The notes: generated by a model from the sequence alone, not told the origin. A stretch of DNA of 14,473 bases from Acidimicrobiia bacterium (GCA_029934555.1 JAOZMA010000021.1:1-14473); one strand, 5' to 3'. Positions 6,363-12,230 are shown, counted from the stretch's first letter. Translations and numbers: made by a program.

Positions 6363-6430
6363 GTAGAGCAGTAGAGCAGTAGATCAGTAGCAAGAAGAGC
6401 AGATCTGATCTACTGAGCTACTGATCTACT
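6363..6430. terminator. Inverted pair of 8-nt repeat arrays between convergent genes
   Basis: On plus, GTAGAGCA, GTAGAGCA, GTAGATCA and a partial GTAGCAAG begin at the base after the ThDP gene stop (6363-6394). On minus, GTAGATCA, GTAGCTCA and GTAGATCA begin 3 nt after the uppP stop (6429 to 6406). Because the two arrays face each other, AGTAGATCAGTAGC (6378-6391) pairs perfectly with GCTACTGATCTACT (6417-6430): a 14-bp stem with a 25-nt loop. It sits exactly where a bidirectional terminator is needed, though U-runs are short. Confidence 0.6.
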
Positions 6431-6432
6431 TG

Positions 6433-7191
6433 TCAGAGAAGTATCACGCTGATCGTGCCTGCGGCCACGCAGTAGATGCCGAAGGGAGCGAGGCCGACCT
6501 TCCCGAGTACGCGGATAAGGAAGGCGATCGCCCAGTAGCCGACGATGGCGGCGACGACCATTCCGACGATCGTCGATGCCGTGATGCCATCTCCCTCTGA
6601 GACGGCCTTGGCAACCGAGAGCAGGCCGGCGCCTGCGATCACCGGTATTCCGAGGAGAAACGCGAATCGTGCAGCTTCGACGCGCTCCATGCCGCGGGCG
6701 AGACCCGCCGAGATCGTCATCCCTGAACGAGAGATACCGGGGATGAGAGCCAGGGATTGAGCAAAGCCGATGATCACGGAGTCTTTCGGAGTGAGCTCCG
6801 CGGCTGTCCTGTCTCCTTGCCGGAGCAACGTCGTTGACAGCAGGATGATCCCGGTGACGATGAGCATCACCGCCACCGCAGTCGGCCGCTCGATGAGCTC
6901 GTCGAGCTTGCTCTCGAATGCCAAGCCGAGAATCACAGCCGGGATCGTGCCGATGAGGATGATCGTGATCATCCGTCGGCCCGCACGATCGAACCGGGCC
7001 ATCCGCGCAAGATCGCTCCGGTAGTACACGAGCACGGCAGCGAGCGTTCCGAGGTGCAGCATGGCAACTGTTGTGAGGTCCGGTCCCTCGCGGCCGAGCA
7101 GAGCGGGTATGAGGACGAGGTGGCCGCTGGAAGAGATCGGGAGGAACTCGGTCAGCCCTTGGACCGCCCCCCAGAAGATGGCATCAAGCAT
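6433..7191 (-). CDS. uppP: Undecaprenyl-diphosphate phosphatase (UppP/BacA)
   Basis: Integral membrane enzyme that dephosphorylates undecaprenyl diphosphate to recycle the lipid carrier for peptidoglycan and other wall polymers. Overproduction gives bacitracin tolerance in known members. Both family signatures are present: GLTEFLPISSSGHL at 12-25 with E15 and H24, and PGISRSGMTISAG at about 150-162 with the essential arginine. Hydrophobic helices fill the rest. At 252 residues it is slightly shorter than the common 265-275, mostly in the loops. The ATG at 7191 gives the canonical N-terminus. There is no Shine-Dalgarno; TAGGCT lies 6 nt upstream, so translation is probably leaderless. It lies downstream of the SAF-domain gene on the same strand, separated by 108 nt filled with short repeats, and is convergent with the ThDP gene. 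Confidence 0.95.
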   Translation of the reverse strand: MLDAIFWGAVQGLTEFLPISSSGHLVLIPALLGREGPDLTTVAMLHLGTLAAVLVYYRSDLARMARFDRAGRRMITIILIGTIPAVILGLAFESKLDELIERPTAVAVMLIVTGIILLSTTLLRQGDRTAAELTPKDSVIIGFAQSLALIPGISRSGMTISAGLARGMERVEAARFAFLLGIPVIAGAGLLSVAKAVSEGDGITASTIVGMVVAAIVGYWAIAFLIRVLGKVGLAPFGIYCVAAGTISVILL

Positions 7192-7197
7192 GGAGCA

Positions 7198-7203
7198 AGC
7201 CTA
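7198..7203 (-). promoter_or_regulatory. -10 element of a probable leaderless transcript (uppP)
   Basis: On the minus strand TAGGCT is followed by 6 nt and then the uppP ATG, with no Shine-Dalgarno between. The -35 region is not recognisable. Confidence 0.4.
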
Positions 7204-7217
7204 GGAGGCTTGGAGGA

Positions 7218-7238
7218 AGCTGCGAGCTGCCAGCTGCA
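7218..7238. repeat. Three tandem 7-nt AGCTGCN units
   Basis: AGCTGCG, AGCTGCC and AGCTGCA are head to tail in the space between the SAF-domain gene and uppP. They are flanked by CTTGG (7209-7213) and CCAAG (7240-7244), which could close a hairpin. They contain no stop codon in the direction of the flanking genes, unlike the next array. Confidence 0.7.
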
Positions 7239-7270
7239 GCCAAGAACGGGAGAGCCTTCACCGAATACGG

Positions 7271-7298
7271 ACTACGGACTACGGACTACGGACTACGG
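7271..7298 (-). repeat. Four tandem 7-nt CCGTAGT units after the SAF-domain gene
   Basis: Read on minus, the strand of the gene that ends at 7300, the unit CCGTAGT is repeated exactly four times, with a degenerate copy (CCGTATT) following. Each unit holds one TAG. With a period of 7, the four TAGs fall in all three frames within 24 nt of each other. The array starts immediately after the stop codon and is perfectly conserved, so it is either recent or maintained. Confidence 0.85.
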
Positions 7299-7299
7299 C

Positions 7300-7818
7300 T
7301 CACGGTTCAACCAGCACAATCAGCGTTCCCTCTTTCGAGGCCATCGCTACGACGGCTGCGTAGGCCGGGGGGACGGCGACCAGGCCGGACTCGGAGAACG
7401 ACAGGAGATCTTCTCCAGCGACGGACACGACGATTCCGTCAGTCTCGAACTCCGTTTCGATCCCCATCAGTCTGACGCGAGTGCCGGGCAACGCTGATCC
7501 AGGAAGCGGAACTGGAACGGACCACCATCCGTCCGGCACCATCGATTCGCCCGAAACCGCCGACGGGACGATGGGTTCTCCGGCGGCGACGTCTCGAGAT
7601 GCGACCGGATTGCTCAGGTCGGGCATCTCCATCGCTCCTTCGGGAATGCTGCGCCACGCGACCTGGGTGTCGGTGATGGGCGTGCCGGCTGCGATGGCCG
7701 TTGCAGCGAACGGGTACAAGATCTGGGCGCTGCCTCTGAGATCCCAGAGGAACGCTGCTACGACGATCGCCGCGGCGACCGCCCACCTGATGTACGGAGG
7801 TTGGGTCAACCAGAACAC
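7300..7818 (-). CDS. Membrane-anchored SAF-domain protein
   Basis: A 172-residue protein with one N-terminal membrane helix (about 11-28, IRWAVAAAIVVAAFLWDL) followed by an extracytoplasmic SAF-like domain. The pattern AIAAGTPITDTQVAWRSIPEG ... NPVASRDVAAGEPIVPSAV (about 40-92) is that seen in CpaB-type Flp pilus assembly proteins and in FlgA/antifreeze-like proteins, where SAF domains bind glycans or help assembly. The rest is a small beta-rich domain. No pilus genes are nearby, so the role is unknown. The GTG at 7816-7818 is the only reasonable start because an in-frame TGA directly precedes it. TACAGT lies 6 nt upstream, suggesting a leaderless transcript. It is divergent from plsY and followed by a stop-bearing repeat array. 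Confidence 0.75.
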   Translation of the reverse strand: MFWLTQPPYIRWAVAAAIVVAAFLWDLRGSAQILYPFAATAIAAGTPITDTQVAWRSIPEGAMEMPDLSNPVASRDVAAGEPIVPSAVSGESMVPDGWWSVPVPLPGSALPGTRVRLMGIETEFETDGIVVSVAGEDLLSFSESGLVAVPPAYAAVVAMASKEGTLIVLVEP

Positions 7819-7824
7819 TCATCG

Positions 7825-7830
7825 ACTGTA
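7825..7830 (-). promoter_or_regulatory. -10 element of a probable leaderless transcript (SAF gene)
   Basis: On minus, TACAGT is followed by CGATGA and then the GTG start. A weak TTCCCG (7848-7853) lies 17 bp upstream as a -35 candidate. Confidence 0.4.
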
Positions 7831-7871
7831 TCGAGTTCGAGCCCTCTCGGGAAGGGGTCTGAATCAGGAGA

Positions 7872-7945
7872 TCCCTCCCCGTGGTCACCTTGCGCAAGCA
7901 GGGGGAATGGTGGGGGGCCTGCGTTCGGTTATCCACGGGGAGGGA
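7872..7945. repeat. 13-bp perfect inverted repeat between divergent promoters
   Basis: TCCCTCCCCGTGG (7872-7884) and CCACGGGGAGGGA (7933-7945) are perfect inverted copies 48 nt apart. The spacer contains the palindrome CTTGCGCAAG (7889-7898) and a GCAGG/CCTGC pairing (7898-7902 with 7918-7922), so the whole 74 nt can fold as a branched structure. It lies between the SAF gene and plsY, upstream of both candidate -10 elements. It could be a paired operator or a small structured RNA; nothing in the sequence decides which. Confidence 0.55.
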
Positions 7946-8009
7946 AGCCTCACTCCTATTGTTGCGCGCGAATCGGCCGCGTGGGAGAAACTTCGCGTCG
8001 ATGGACGCA

Positions 8010-8015
8010 TAAACT
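8010..8015 (+). promoter_or_regulatory. -10 element of a probable leaderless transcript (plsY operon)
   Basis: TAAACT is followed by 7 nt and then the GTG start of plsY, without a Shine-Dalgarno. It would drive plsY and the overlapping molybdenum-cofactor genes. Confidence 0.4.
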
Positions 8016-8022
8016 TCCCCGG

Positions 8023-8625
8023 GTGGATGTATTCGTACCGCTCGTGATCGCCTACCTCATCGGATCGATCGACTTCGGGGTCATCGTGCCCAGAGTGCTC
8101 GGTGTCGACATCTATGCCACGGGCAGCGGGAACCCGGGGACCTCGAATGTCATGCGGTCACTCGGAAAGGGTCCTGCAGCGCTGGTTCTCCTCGGTGACG
8201 GTGCCAAAGGGGCGATCGCCGCAGCGATTGGTGCCGCCTGGGCCTCGGGTGTCACCAACACAGCCTCGGTCGAAACGCTCGCTTTCGCGTGTGCGTTCGC
8301 GGCCGTCCTCGGACATGTCGCGCCGATCTGGCACCGGTTCCACGGCGGACGCGGTGTTGCCACAGCGATCGGCGCAGCGATCTTCCTCGCACCCCTCTTC
8401 GGCATTCTGCTCGCAGCGGCCTGGCTTATCGTCACTCTCGTATTCAAGGTTGCATCGGTCGCGTCGCTCGGTGCCATGGTGCTCTATGTGCCCGGCTTCG
8501 CTCTCGTGGGCTATCGCGGTTGGTCCCTCGCATGGGCTGCCGCCATCGCCGTGCTTGTGATCGTCCGTCACGCCCCGAATATCCGGCGGCTCGCCGCGGG
8601 CACCGAACAGTCGGTCGCGGGATGA
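8023..8625 (+). CDS. plsY: Acyl-phosphate glycerol-3-phosphate acyltransferase PlsY
   Basis: Integral membrane enzyme that moves an acyl group from acyl-phosphate to sn-glycerol-3-phosphate, giving lysophosphatidate, the first step of phospholipid synthesis. The 200 residues fit the family (about 190-215). The three signature loops are present: GSGNPGTSNVMR (near 35-46), HGGRGVAT (near 106-113) and VRHAPNIRRL near the C-terminus. Relatives usually read GGKGVAT, so the arginine is a conservative change. Membrane helices alternate with these loops. The frame is open back to 7801, but the upstream part is low in hydrophobicity and unlike the family, so the GTG at 8023 (VDVFVPLVIAYLIGSIDFG) is preferred. 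A TAAACT box lies 7 nt before it. The stop overlaps the moeA ATG, implying translational coupling. Confidence 0.93.
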   Translation: MDVFVPLVIAYLIGSIDFGVIVPRVLGVDIYATGSGNPGTSNVMRSLGKGPAALVLLGDGAKGAIAAAIGAAWASGVTNTASVETLAFACAFAAVLGHVAPIWHRFHGGRGVATAIGAAIFLAPLFGILLAAAWLIVTLVFKVASVASLGAMVLYVPGFALVGYRGWSLAWAAAIAVLVIVRHAPNIRRLAAGTEQSVAG

Positions 8626-9866
8626 TGCGTCCACTCACCGACATGCAGACCGAAGTGCTCGACCGCATGCGGCTTCTCGACGAGATCGAGGTGGACTTCG
8701 CTGATGCAATAGGTGCAGTTCTCTCCCGGAATGTTGATGCTCCGGACGATCTCCCCGGTTTCGAGAATGCCGCGATGGATGGTTTCGCGGTGATCGCAGC
8801 CGACACGGTGAACCCACCGATGGATCTCACGGTCGTGGACGACGTGGCGGCGGGTGCCGTCCCGTCTGTAGCCCTGACGAAAGGCACGGTCGCCCGGATC
8901 ATGACCGGAGCCCCGATCCCCGAGGGTGCCGATGCGATCGTCCCCGTCGAGGCCACGGAATCGGCTCACGCGAACTCCGTTCGGATCATGGAAGGGGCTT
9001 CGGTCGGAGATCACATCAGGCCTGCGGGCGGGAACGTTCGCGCCGGCGCCCGGGTATTCAACGCGGGACTGAGAATGCGATCGACACATGCGTCGGTGAT
9101 GGCGTCGATGGGGATTCGTCCTCTCGTCCGTCGAAGACCGGTCGTAGCGATGATGTCGACCGGGGACGAACTCGTTGCGCCATCGACGCCGACTCTCGTA
9201 AGGGGAGCCATCCGCGACTCGAACCGGACGCTCATGAGAGGCTTGTTGACCGACCTCGGGGCCGAGGTCAGGGACTACGGCATCATCAGTGACGACGAAC
9301 GCGCATTCGAAGCGGTTCTCGAAGATGCTGTAAATGGCGCAGACGCGATCGTGACAAGCGGTGGTGTTTCGATGGGAGCCTATGACATCGTCAAGTTGGC
9401 GCTGCGGGATAGTGGCAGCGTCGGGTTCTGGAAGATCGCCATGCAGCCGGGGAAGCCGTTCGGGTTCGGAACGGTCGGCGATGTCCCGTTCTTCGGCCTG
9501 CCCGGGAACCCGGTCTCGGTGTTCGTGTCGTTCGAACAGTTCATGCGCCCTGCGCTCCTCGCCATGATGGGCGCCGACCTTCTCTTCCGCGATCGTGTCG
9601 AGGCGATCCTCGATGACGGTGCCGATACCAACCCCGACAAGACCGTGTTCCTACGAGTCGCCACCGAACGAGACGGTGACGGCCGATGGCATGCGCGAGA
9701 GTCAGGTGGGCAATCATCGAACGTTCTGTCTGCCCTCGCCTTCGCCGATGCCCTTGCCGTCGTTCCGGTCGGAACCGGTCGGGTCGAGCCAGGCGGTACT
9801 GTGGAGCTCGAGATGATCCACTGGCCGGAAGCCAGAAGCCGCAGGGAGGTGCTTGGTGACCGATGA
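8622..9866 (+). CDS. moeA: Molybdopterin molybdotransferase MoeA (gephyrin-like)
   Basis: Inserts molybdate into adenylylated molybdopterin, the final metal-insertion step of molybdenum cofactor synthesis. The 414 residues match the family. Signatures in order: LPGFENAAMDGFAV (44-57), TGAPIPEGADAIVPVE (about 94-109), MSTGDELV (about 180), then SGGVSMGAYDIVK (about 245), MQPGKPFGFG (about 272) and GLPGNPVSVFV (about 287). All of these are kept, so catalytic activity is likely. The start ATGATG overlaps the plsY stop (ATGA, 8622-8625); the second ATG at 8625 is equally possible. The gene overlaps moaC at its 3' end. In corynebacteria a MoeA paralogue (Glp) binds FtsZ and a membrane receptor GlpR. 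A GlpR-like gene lies about 1 kb downstream here, so a dual role is possible but unproven. Confidence 0.96.
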   Translation: MMRPLTDMQTEVLDRMRLLDEIEVDFADAIGAVLSRNVDAPDDLPGFENAAMDGFAVIAADTVNPPMDLTVVDDVAAGAVPSVALTKGTVARIMTGAPIPEGADAIVPVEATESAHANSVRIMEGASVGDHIRPAGGNVRAGARVFNAGLRMRSTHASVMASMGIRPLVRRRPVVAMMSTGDELVAPSTPTLVRGAIRDSNRTLMRGLLTDLGAEVRDYGIISDDERAFEAVLEDAVNGADAIVTSGGVSMGAYDIVKLALRDSGSVGFWKIAMQPGKPFGFGTVGDVPFFGLPGNPVSVFVSFEQFMRPALLAMMGADLLFRDRVEAILDDGADTNPDKTVFLRVATERDGDGRWHARESGGQSSNVLSALAFADALAVVPVGTGRVEPGGTVELEMIHWPEARSRREVLGDR

Positions 9867-10329
9867 ACTGACACACCTCGACGATGCAGGCAACGTCCGC
9901 ATGGTCGACGTGGGGGAGAAGGCGCCAACAGCACGTCGAGCCGTCGCGGAAGCGACGGTCCGAATGCACGAATCGACTCGTGATCGGCTGTTCGCCGGCG
10001 ATCTGCCGAAGGGCGATGCCGTCGCGACCGTGAGAATCGCAGCGATCCAGGGGGCCAAGCAGACACCTTCGCTGGTACCTCTCTGCCACCCCATCTTCAT
10101 CGAATCCTTGAACGTTGCAGTCGAACCCGTCGATGCCGGGGCGACGATCACTGTGACAGCGACGGTGACAGCGAAGACCGGTGTGGAGATGGAGGCGATG
10201 ACAGGAGCGGCCATCGGTGCCGTGGCGCTCTATGACATGATCAAAGGAATCGATCGGGGCGCCGAGATCGAAATGATCCGTCTGCTGGAGAAGTCCGGTG
10301 GCCGCTCAGGGGAGTGGCGACGTGGGTGA
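9856..10329 (+). CDS. moaC: Cyclic pyranopterin monophosphate synthase MoaC
   Basis: Converts 3',8-cyclo-7,8-dihydro-GTP, made by the radical-SAM enzyme MoaA, into cyclic pyranopterin monophosphate. The 157 residues match the family. Conserved features are MVDVGEKAPTARRA (16-29), LPKGD with the catalytic lysine K52, QGAKQTPSLVPLCHPI with H78, and GVEMEAMTGA. ALYDMIKGIDRG holds D127 and K130. The GTG at 9856 is chosen because GGAGG (9845-9849) is 6 nt upstream; the in-frame TTG at 9853 is too close to it. The gene overlaps moeA by 11 nt and the mog-type gene by 8 nt, so the three are almost surely co-translated. moaA is not in the window. Confidence 0.96.
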   Translation: MTDELTHLDDAGNVRMVDVGEKAPTARRAVAEATVRMHESTRDRLFAGDLPKGDAVATVRIAAIQGAKQTPSLVPLCHPIFIESLNVAVEPVDAGATITVTATVTAKTGVEMEAMTGAAIGAVALYDMIKGIDRGAEIEMIRLLEKSGGRSGEWRRG

Positions 10330-10810
10330 TCGCACCGCATCGGTGGTCACCGTGTCTGACCGGGTGTCTGCCGGTCAGGCCGAAGACCGATCCGGTCCAA
10401 CGGCGGTTGCTCTCCTCGAATCCTCAGGGATCCGGGTCGTCGAATGTCGGGTCATCCCGGATGGGGTCGAGTCGGTCTCCGAAACGTTGTCCGAGATCGC
10501 CGGTTCCGTCGACCTCATCGTCACGACGGGCGGTACGGGGCTCACCGCGCGAGATCTCACACCGGAAGGTACGAAGGCAGTCCTCGACCGTGAAGCTCCC
10601 GGTCTTGCTGAGGCGATGCGTGCGGCAACCTTCGGAAAGAACGCCCATGGAATGCTCTCGCGGGGTGTTGCAGGGACGATCGGTCGAACGCTGGTGGTCA
10701 ATCTGCCGGGGTCGGTGAAGGGTGTTGAGGAGTCACTAACGGTGATCCTTCCCGCGCTGACCCACGGATTGGAGTTGCTAGTAGCCGGGTTATCGGACCA
10801 CAATGCATAG
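10322..10810 (+). CDS. mog: Molybdopterin adenylyltransferase, MogA/MoaB family
   Basis: Adenylylates molybdopterin before MoeA inserts molybdenum. From the GTG at 10322 the protein has 162 residues, typical for MoaB/Mog. Signatures: SVVTVSDRVSAGQAEDRSGP at the N-terminus, the loop LIVTTGGTGLTARDLTPEGT that binds the pterin, and VVNLPGSVKGVEESL near the end. The GTG at 10322 follows AGGGGAG by about 8 nt. A GTG at 10298 would add eight residues and has a weaker GGAG before it. MogA and MoaB share the fold and the sequence does not separate them well; as the only such gene here beside moeA, the adenylyltransferase role is assumed. It closes the overlapping plsY-moeA-moaC-mog cluster. Confidence 0.92.
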   Translation: MGDRTASVVTVSDRVSAGQAEDRSGPTAVALLESSGIRVVECRVIPDGVESVSETLSEIAGSVDLIVTTGGTGLTARDLTPEGTKAVLDREAPGLAEAMRAATFGKNAHGMLSRGVAGTIGRTLVVNLPGSVKGVEESLTVILPALTHGLELLVAGLSDHNA

Positions 10811-10829
10811 TTCACGAGTGGACAAATAC

Positions 10830-10858
10830 TTCGAAGTCGCCCGAATCGGGCCTACGCT
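10830..10858 (+). promoter_or_regulatory. Promoter of the GlpR-like gene with a hairpin in the spacer
   Basis: TTCGAA (10830-10835) and TACGCT (10853-10858) are 17 bp apart. Between them GCCCG-AAT-CGGGC (10839-10851) is a perfect inverted repeat with a 3-nt centre. That hairpin could end the mog transcript or be an operator. The leader after the -10 contains GGAG (10871-10874), 8 nt before the ATG at 10883. Confidence 0.45.
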
Positions 10859-10882
10859 CGATCCAGCGCTGGAGTACAACTG

Positions 10883-11347
10883 ATGGGCATCATCCTCTTT
10901 ATCTTGATCGCGGGGGCGTGGGCGGCATTCCTGCTGCCCTCGTTCTTCGATCATCGACGCGAGAATCCGCGGGCAACGACCCGTGCGTTCGCGCGCTCGA
11001 AAGAGAAGCTGGCGAACGTCACCACCGCACAGGTCGGCAGCCCCGCATATGCGCAGCATCACGCTCAGGTACGGCGCCAGCGGATCTTCATCGCCCTGCT
11101 TCTGACGGCCCTCGTCACCCTGGTGATCGCCGTCCTTCGGACGAGCATTACCTGGCTCGCCGTCACCATCTTCGTCGACATGGCAGTTGGTGGCTACGTC
11201 GCCATGATCCTCGCAGCGAGGCAACCCAAGACGGTGCGCCGGGCGCCGGTCGTTTCTATCGCAACGCCGATCACTGAGGCACCCACCACCGCAGCAGATC
11301 TCGACCTGGAAGCGGCACCGCCCACGGTTCGCGTCATCGCAGGCTGA
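10883..11347 (+). CDS. GlpR/SepX-like actinobacterial membrane protein
   Basis: A 154-residue membrane protein. Helix 1 is at the extreme N-terminus (2-22, IILFILIAGAWAAFLLPSFF). A basic cytoplasmic segment follows (23-67, HRRENPRATTRAFARSKEKL). Helices 2 (68-86) and 3 (89-111) form a hairpin, and the tail (112-154) is Pro/Ala/Thr-rich. The N-terminal helix ending GAWAA(F/Y)L(L/V)P, then a basic stretch and a two-helix hairpin, is the layout of SepX in Streptomyces and GlpR in Corynebacterium. GlpR is the membrane receptor of the gephyrin-like MoeA paralogue Glp and acts in cell division and septation. Position beside moeA-moaC-mog supports this. The assignment rests on layout, the short motif and neighbourhood, not on alignment. 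It has its own promoter and Shine-Dalgarno and is followed 4 nt later by the translin-family gene. Confidence 0.65.
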   Translation: MGIILFILIAGAWAAFLLPSFFDHRRENPRATTRAFARSKEKLANVTTAQVGSPAYAQHHAQVRRQRIFIALLLTALVTLVIAVLRTSITWLAVTIFVDMAVGGYVAMILAARQPKTVRRAPVVSIATPITEAPTTAADLDLEAAPPTVRVIAG

Positions 11348-11351
11348 TCCT

Positions 11352-11978
11352 GTGACCAGTGGCCCTCCTGATCTCTCCGCGATTGAAGCAGCCGTTCGAT
11401 CGGATCTCGATCAGAAGAATGCGGCACGCGAACTCGCATTGAAGAACTGTCGGATCATCATCCGCACGTCGGCGAACGCTATTCGCTCACTTCATCGCGG
11501 TGAGACGGACCGGGCCGATGAACTCCTCGGAGAGGCTCGCTCTCTGATCTCTGAGGCCGAAGCTCCACTCTCAGATCACCAGGACATCTACCACGCCGGG
11601 TTTTTCTACGACGCCGTGAAGGAGTACGCGGAAGGTGTCCTCACGGCGGCACTCCTGGCAGGTGAGTCGCTGCCGCTTCCGGCCGACATCGGTGTTCACT
11701 CCGTCCCGTATCTGAAGGGCCTTGGAGAAGCGGTCGGAGAACAGCGGCGTCGCATGCTGGACTATCTCAGGGCAGGCAGGATCGCCGACGCCGAAGCAAC
11801 GTTCGTCTCTATGGACACGGTTCTCGATCTCCTGACATCGCTTGACTACCCGGATGGCATGACGGCGGGGCTCCGGCGCACAACGGACGTGGCGCGGTCT
11901 CTGATCGAGCGGAGCCGCTCCGATCTGACGACGGCGGTCGTCCAGGAACGACTACGTAATGATCTCGGAGGGAACTGA
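11352..11978 (+). CDS. Translin-family protein (TRAX/translin-like, COG2178 type)
   Basis: An all-alpha protein of 208 residues matching the prokaryotic translin family known mainly from archaea. Diagnostic stretches are ALKNCRIIIRTSANAIRSLH (30-48), HQDIYHAGFFYDAVKEYAE (76-94), LPADIGVHSVPYLKGLGE and LDYPDGMTAGLRRTTDVARS (164-183). Eukaryotic translin/TRAX form C3PO, a nucleic-acid-binding complex whose TRAX subunit is an RNase with acidic active-site residues. The E91-Y-A-E94 motif and D179 here resemble that acidic set, so nuclease activity is possible. It is likely cytoplasmic and oligomeric. The GTG at 11352 is 4 nt after the previous stop and no better start exists, so coupling to the GlpR-like gene is probable. 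A small zinc-ribbon gene follows directly. Family assignment is confident; biological role in bacteria is not known to me. Confidence 0.82.
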   Translation: MTSGPPDLSAIEAAVRSDLDQKNAARELALKNCRIIIRTSANAIRSLHRGETDRADELLGEARSLISEAEAPLSDHQDIYHAGFFYDAVKEYAEGVLTAALLAGESLPLPADIGVHSVPYLKGLGEAVGEQRRRMLDYLRAGRIADAEATFVSMDTVLDLLTSLDYPDGMTAGLRRTTDVARSLIERSRSDLTTAVVQERLRNDLGGN

Positions 11979-11982
11979 ACCT

Positions 11983-12204
11983 ATGTCTGCACCGGCCTGT
12001 CCCGTATGCTCATCGACCGAGGTCCGTCTCGTCTGGACGACCGAAACGACCCGGCGCATCGTTGGCTCTCGTTCGAACAATGGGAAGCCGGTCTTCATCG
12101 TGGAGTCCGAACCGATCGAAGAGTCGGTGGAGGAACGAGTGGCCTGCGTCAACGGTCACTCGCATCCGGATCGCGTTGGATTCAACGTCGAGTGGGCCGA
12201 ATAG
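11983..12204 (+). CDS. Small zinc-ribbon-like protein
   Basis: A 73-residue protein with CPVC at 6-9 and a second candidate metal pair in ACVNGHSH (C55, H59, H61), the spacing of a small zinc ribbon or zinc-finger fold. The middle is beta-rich and ends in GFNVEWAE. I do not recognise the family. The ATG at 11983 follows CGGAGGG (11966-11972) by about 10 nt and puts CPVC close to the N-terminus. An earlier in-frame ATG at 11959 would overlap the translin-family gene and add eight residues. Being the last gene of the GlpR-like/translin set, it could be a partner of the translin-family protein, which is inference from position only. Confidence 0.7.
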   Translation: MSAPACPVCSSTEVRLVWTTETTRRIVGSRSNNGKPVFIVESEPIEESVEERVACVNGHSHPDRVGFNVEWAE

Positions 12205-12230
12205 GGCTGCCGCTGCGCATTCTTGCCTGA

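Noticed and set aside
7849..7880. GGGAAGG ... CAGGAGA resembling the 3' part of a cobalamin riboswitch
   Set aside because: The spacing is too short, the B12-box match is only about 11 of 16, and the upstream core would fall inside the SAF gene; the downstream gene also appears leaderless.
7929..7937. TTATCCACG, a DnaA-box-like sequence
   Set aside because: A single near-match without further boxes, an AT-rich unwinding region or dnaA/dnaN nearby does not make an origin; it also lies inside the inverted repeat arm.
7801..8022. N-terminal extension of PlsY
   Set aside because: The extra residues are hydrophilic, serine- and glycine-rich and unlike PlsY, and a -10-like element lies 7 nt before the GTG at 8023.
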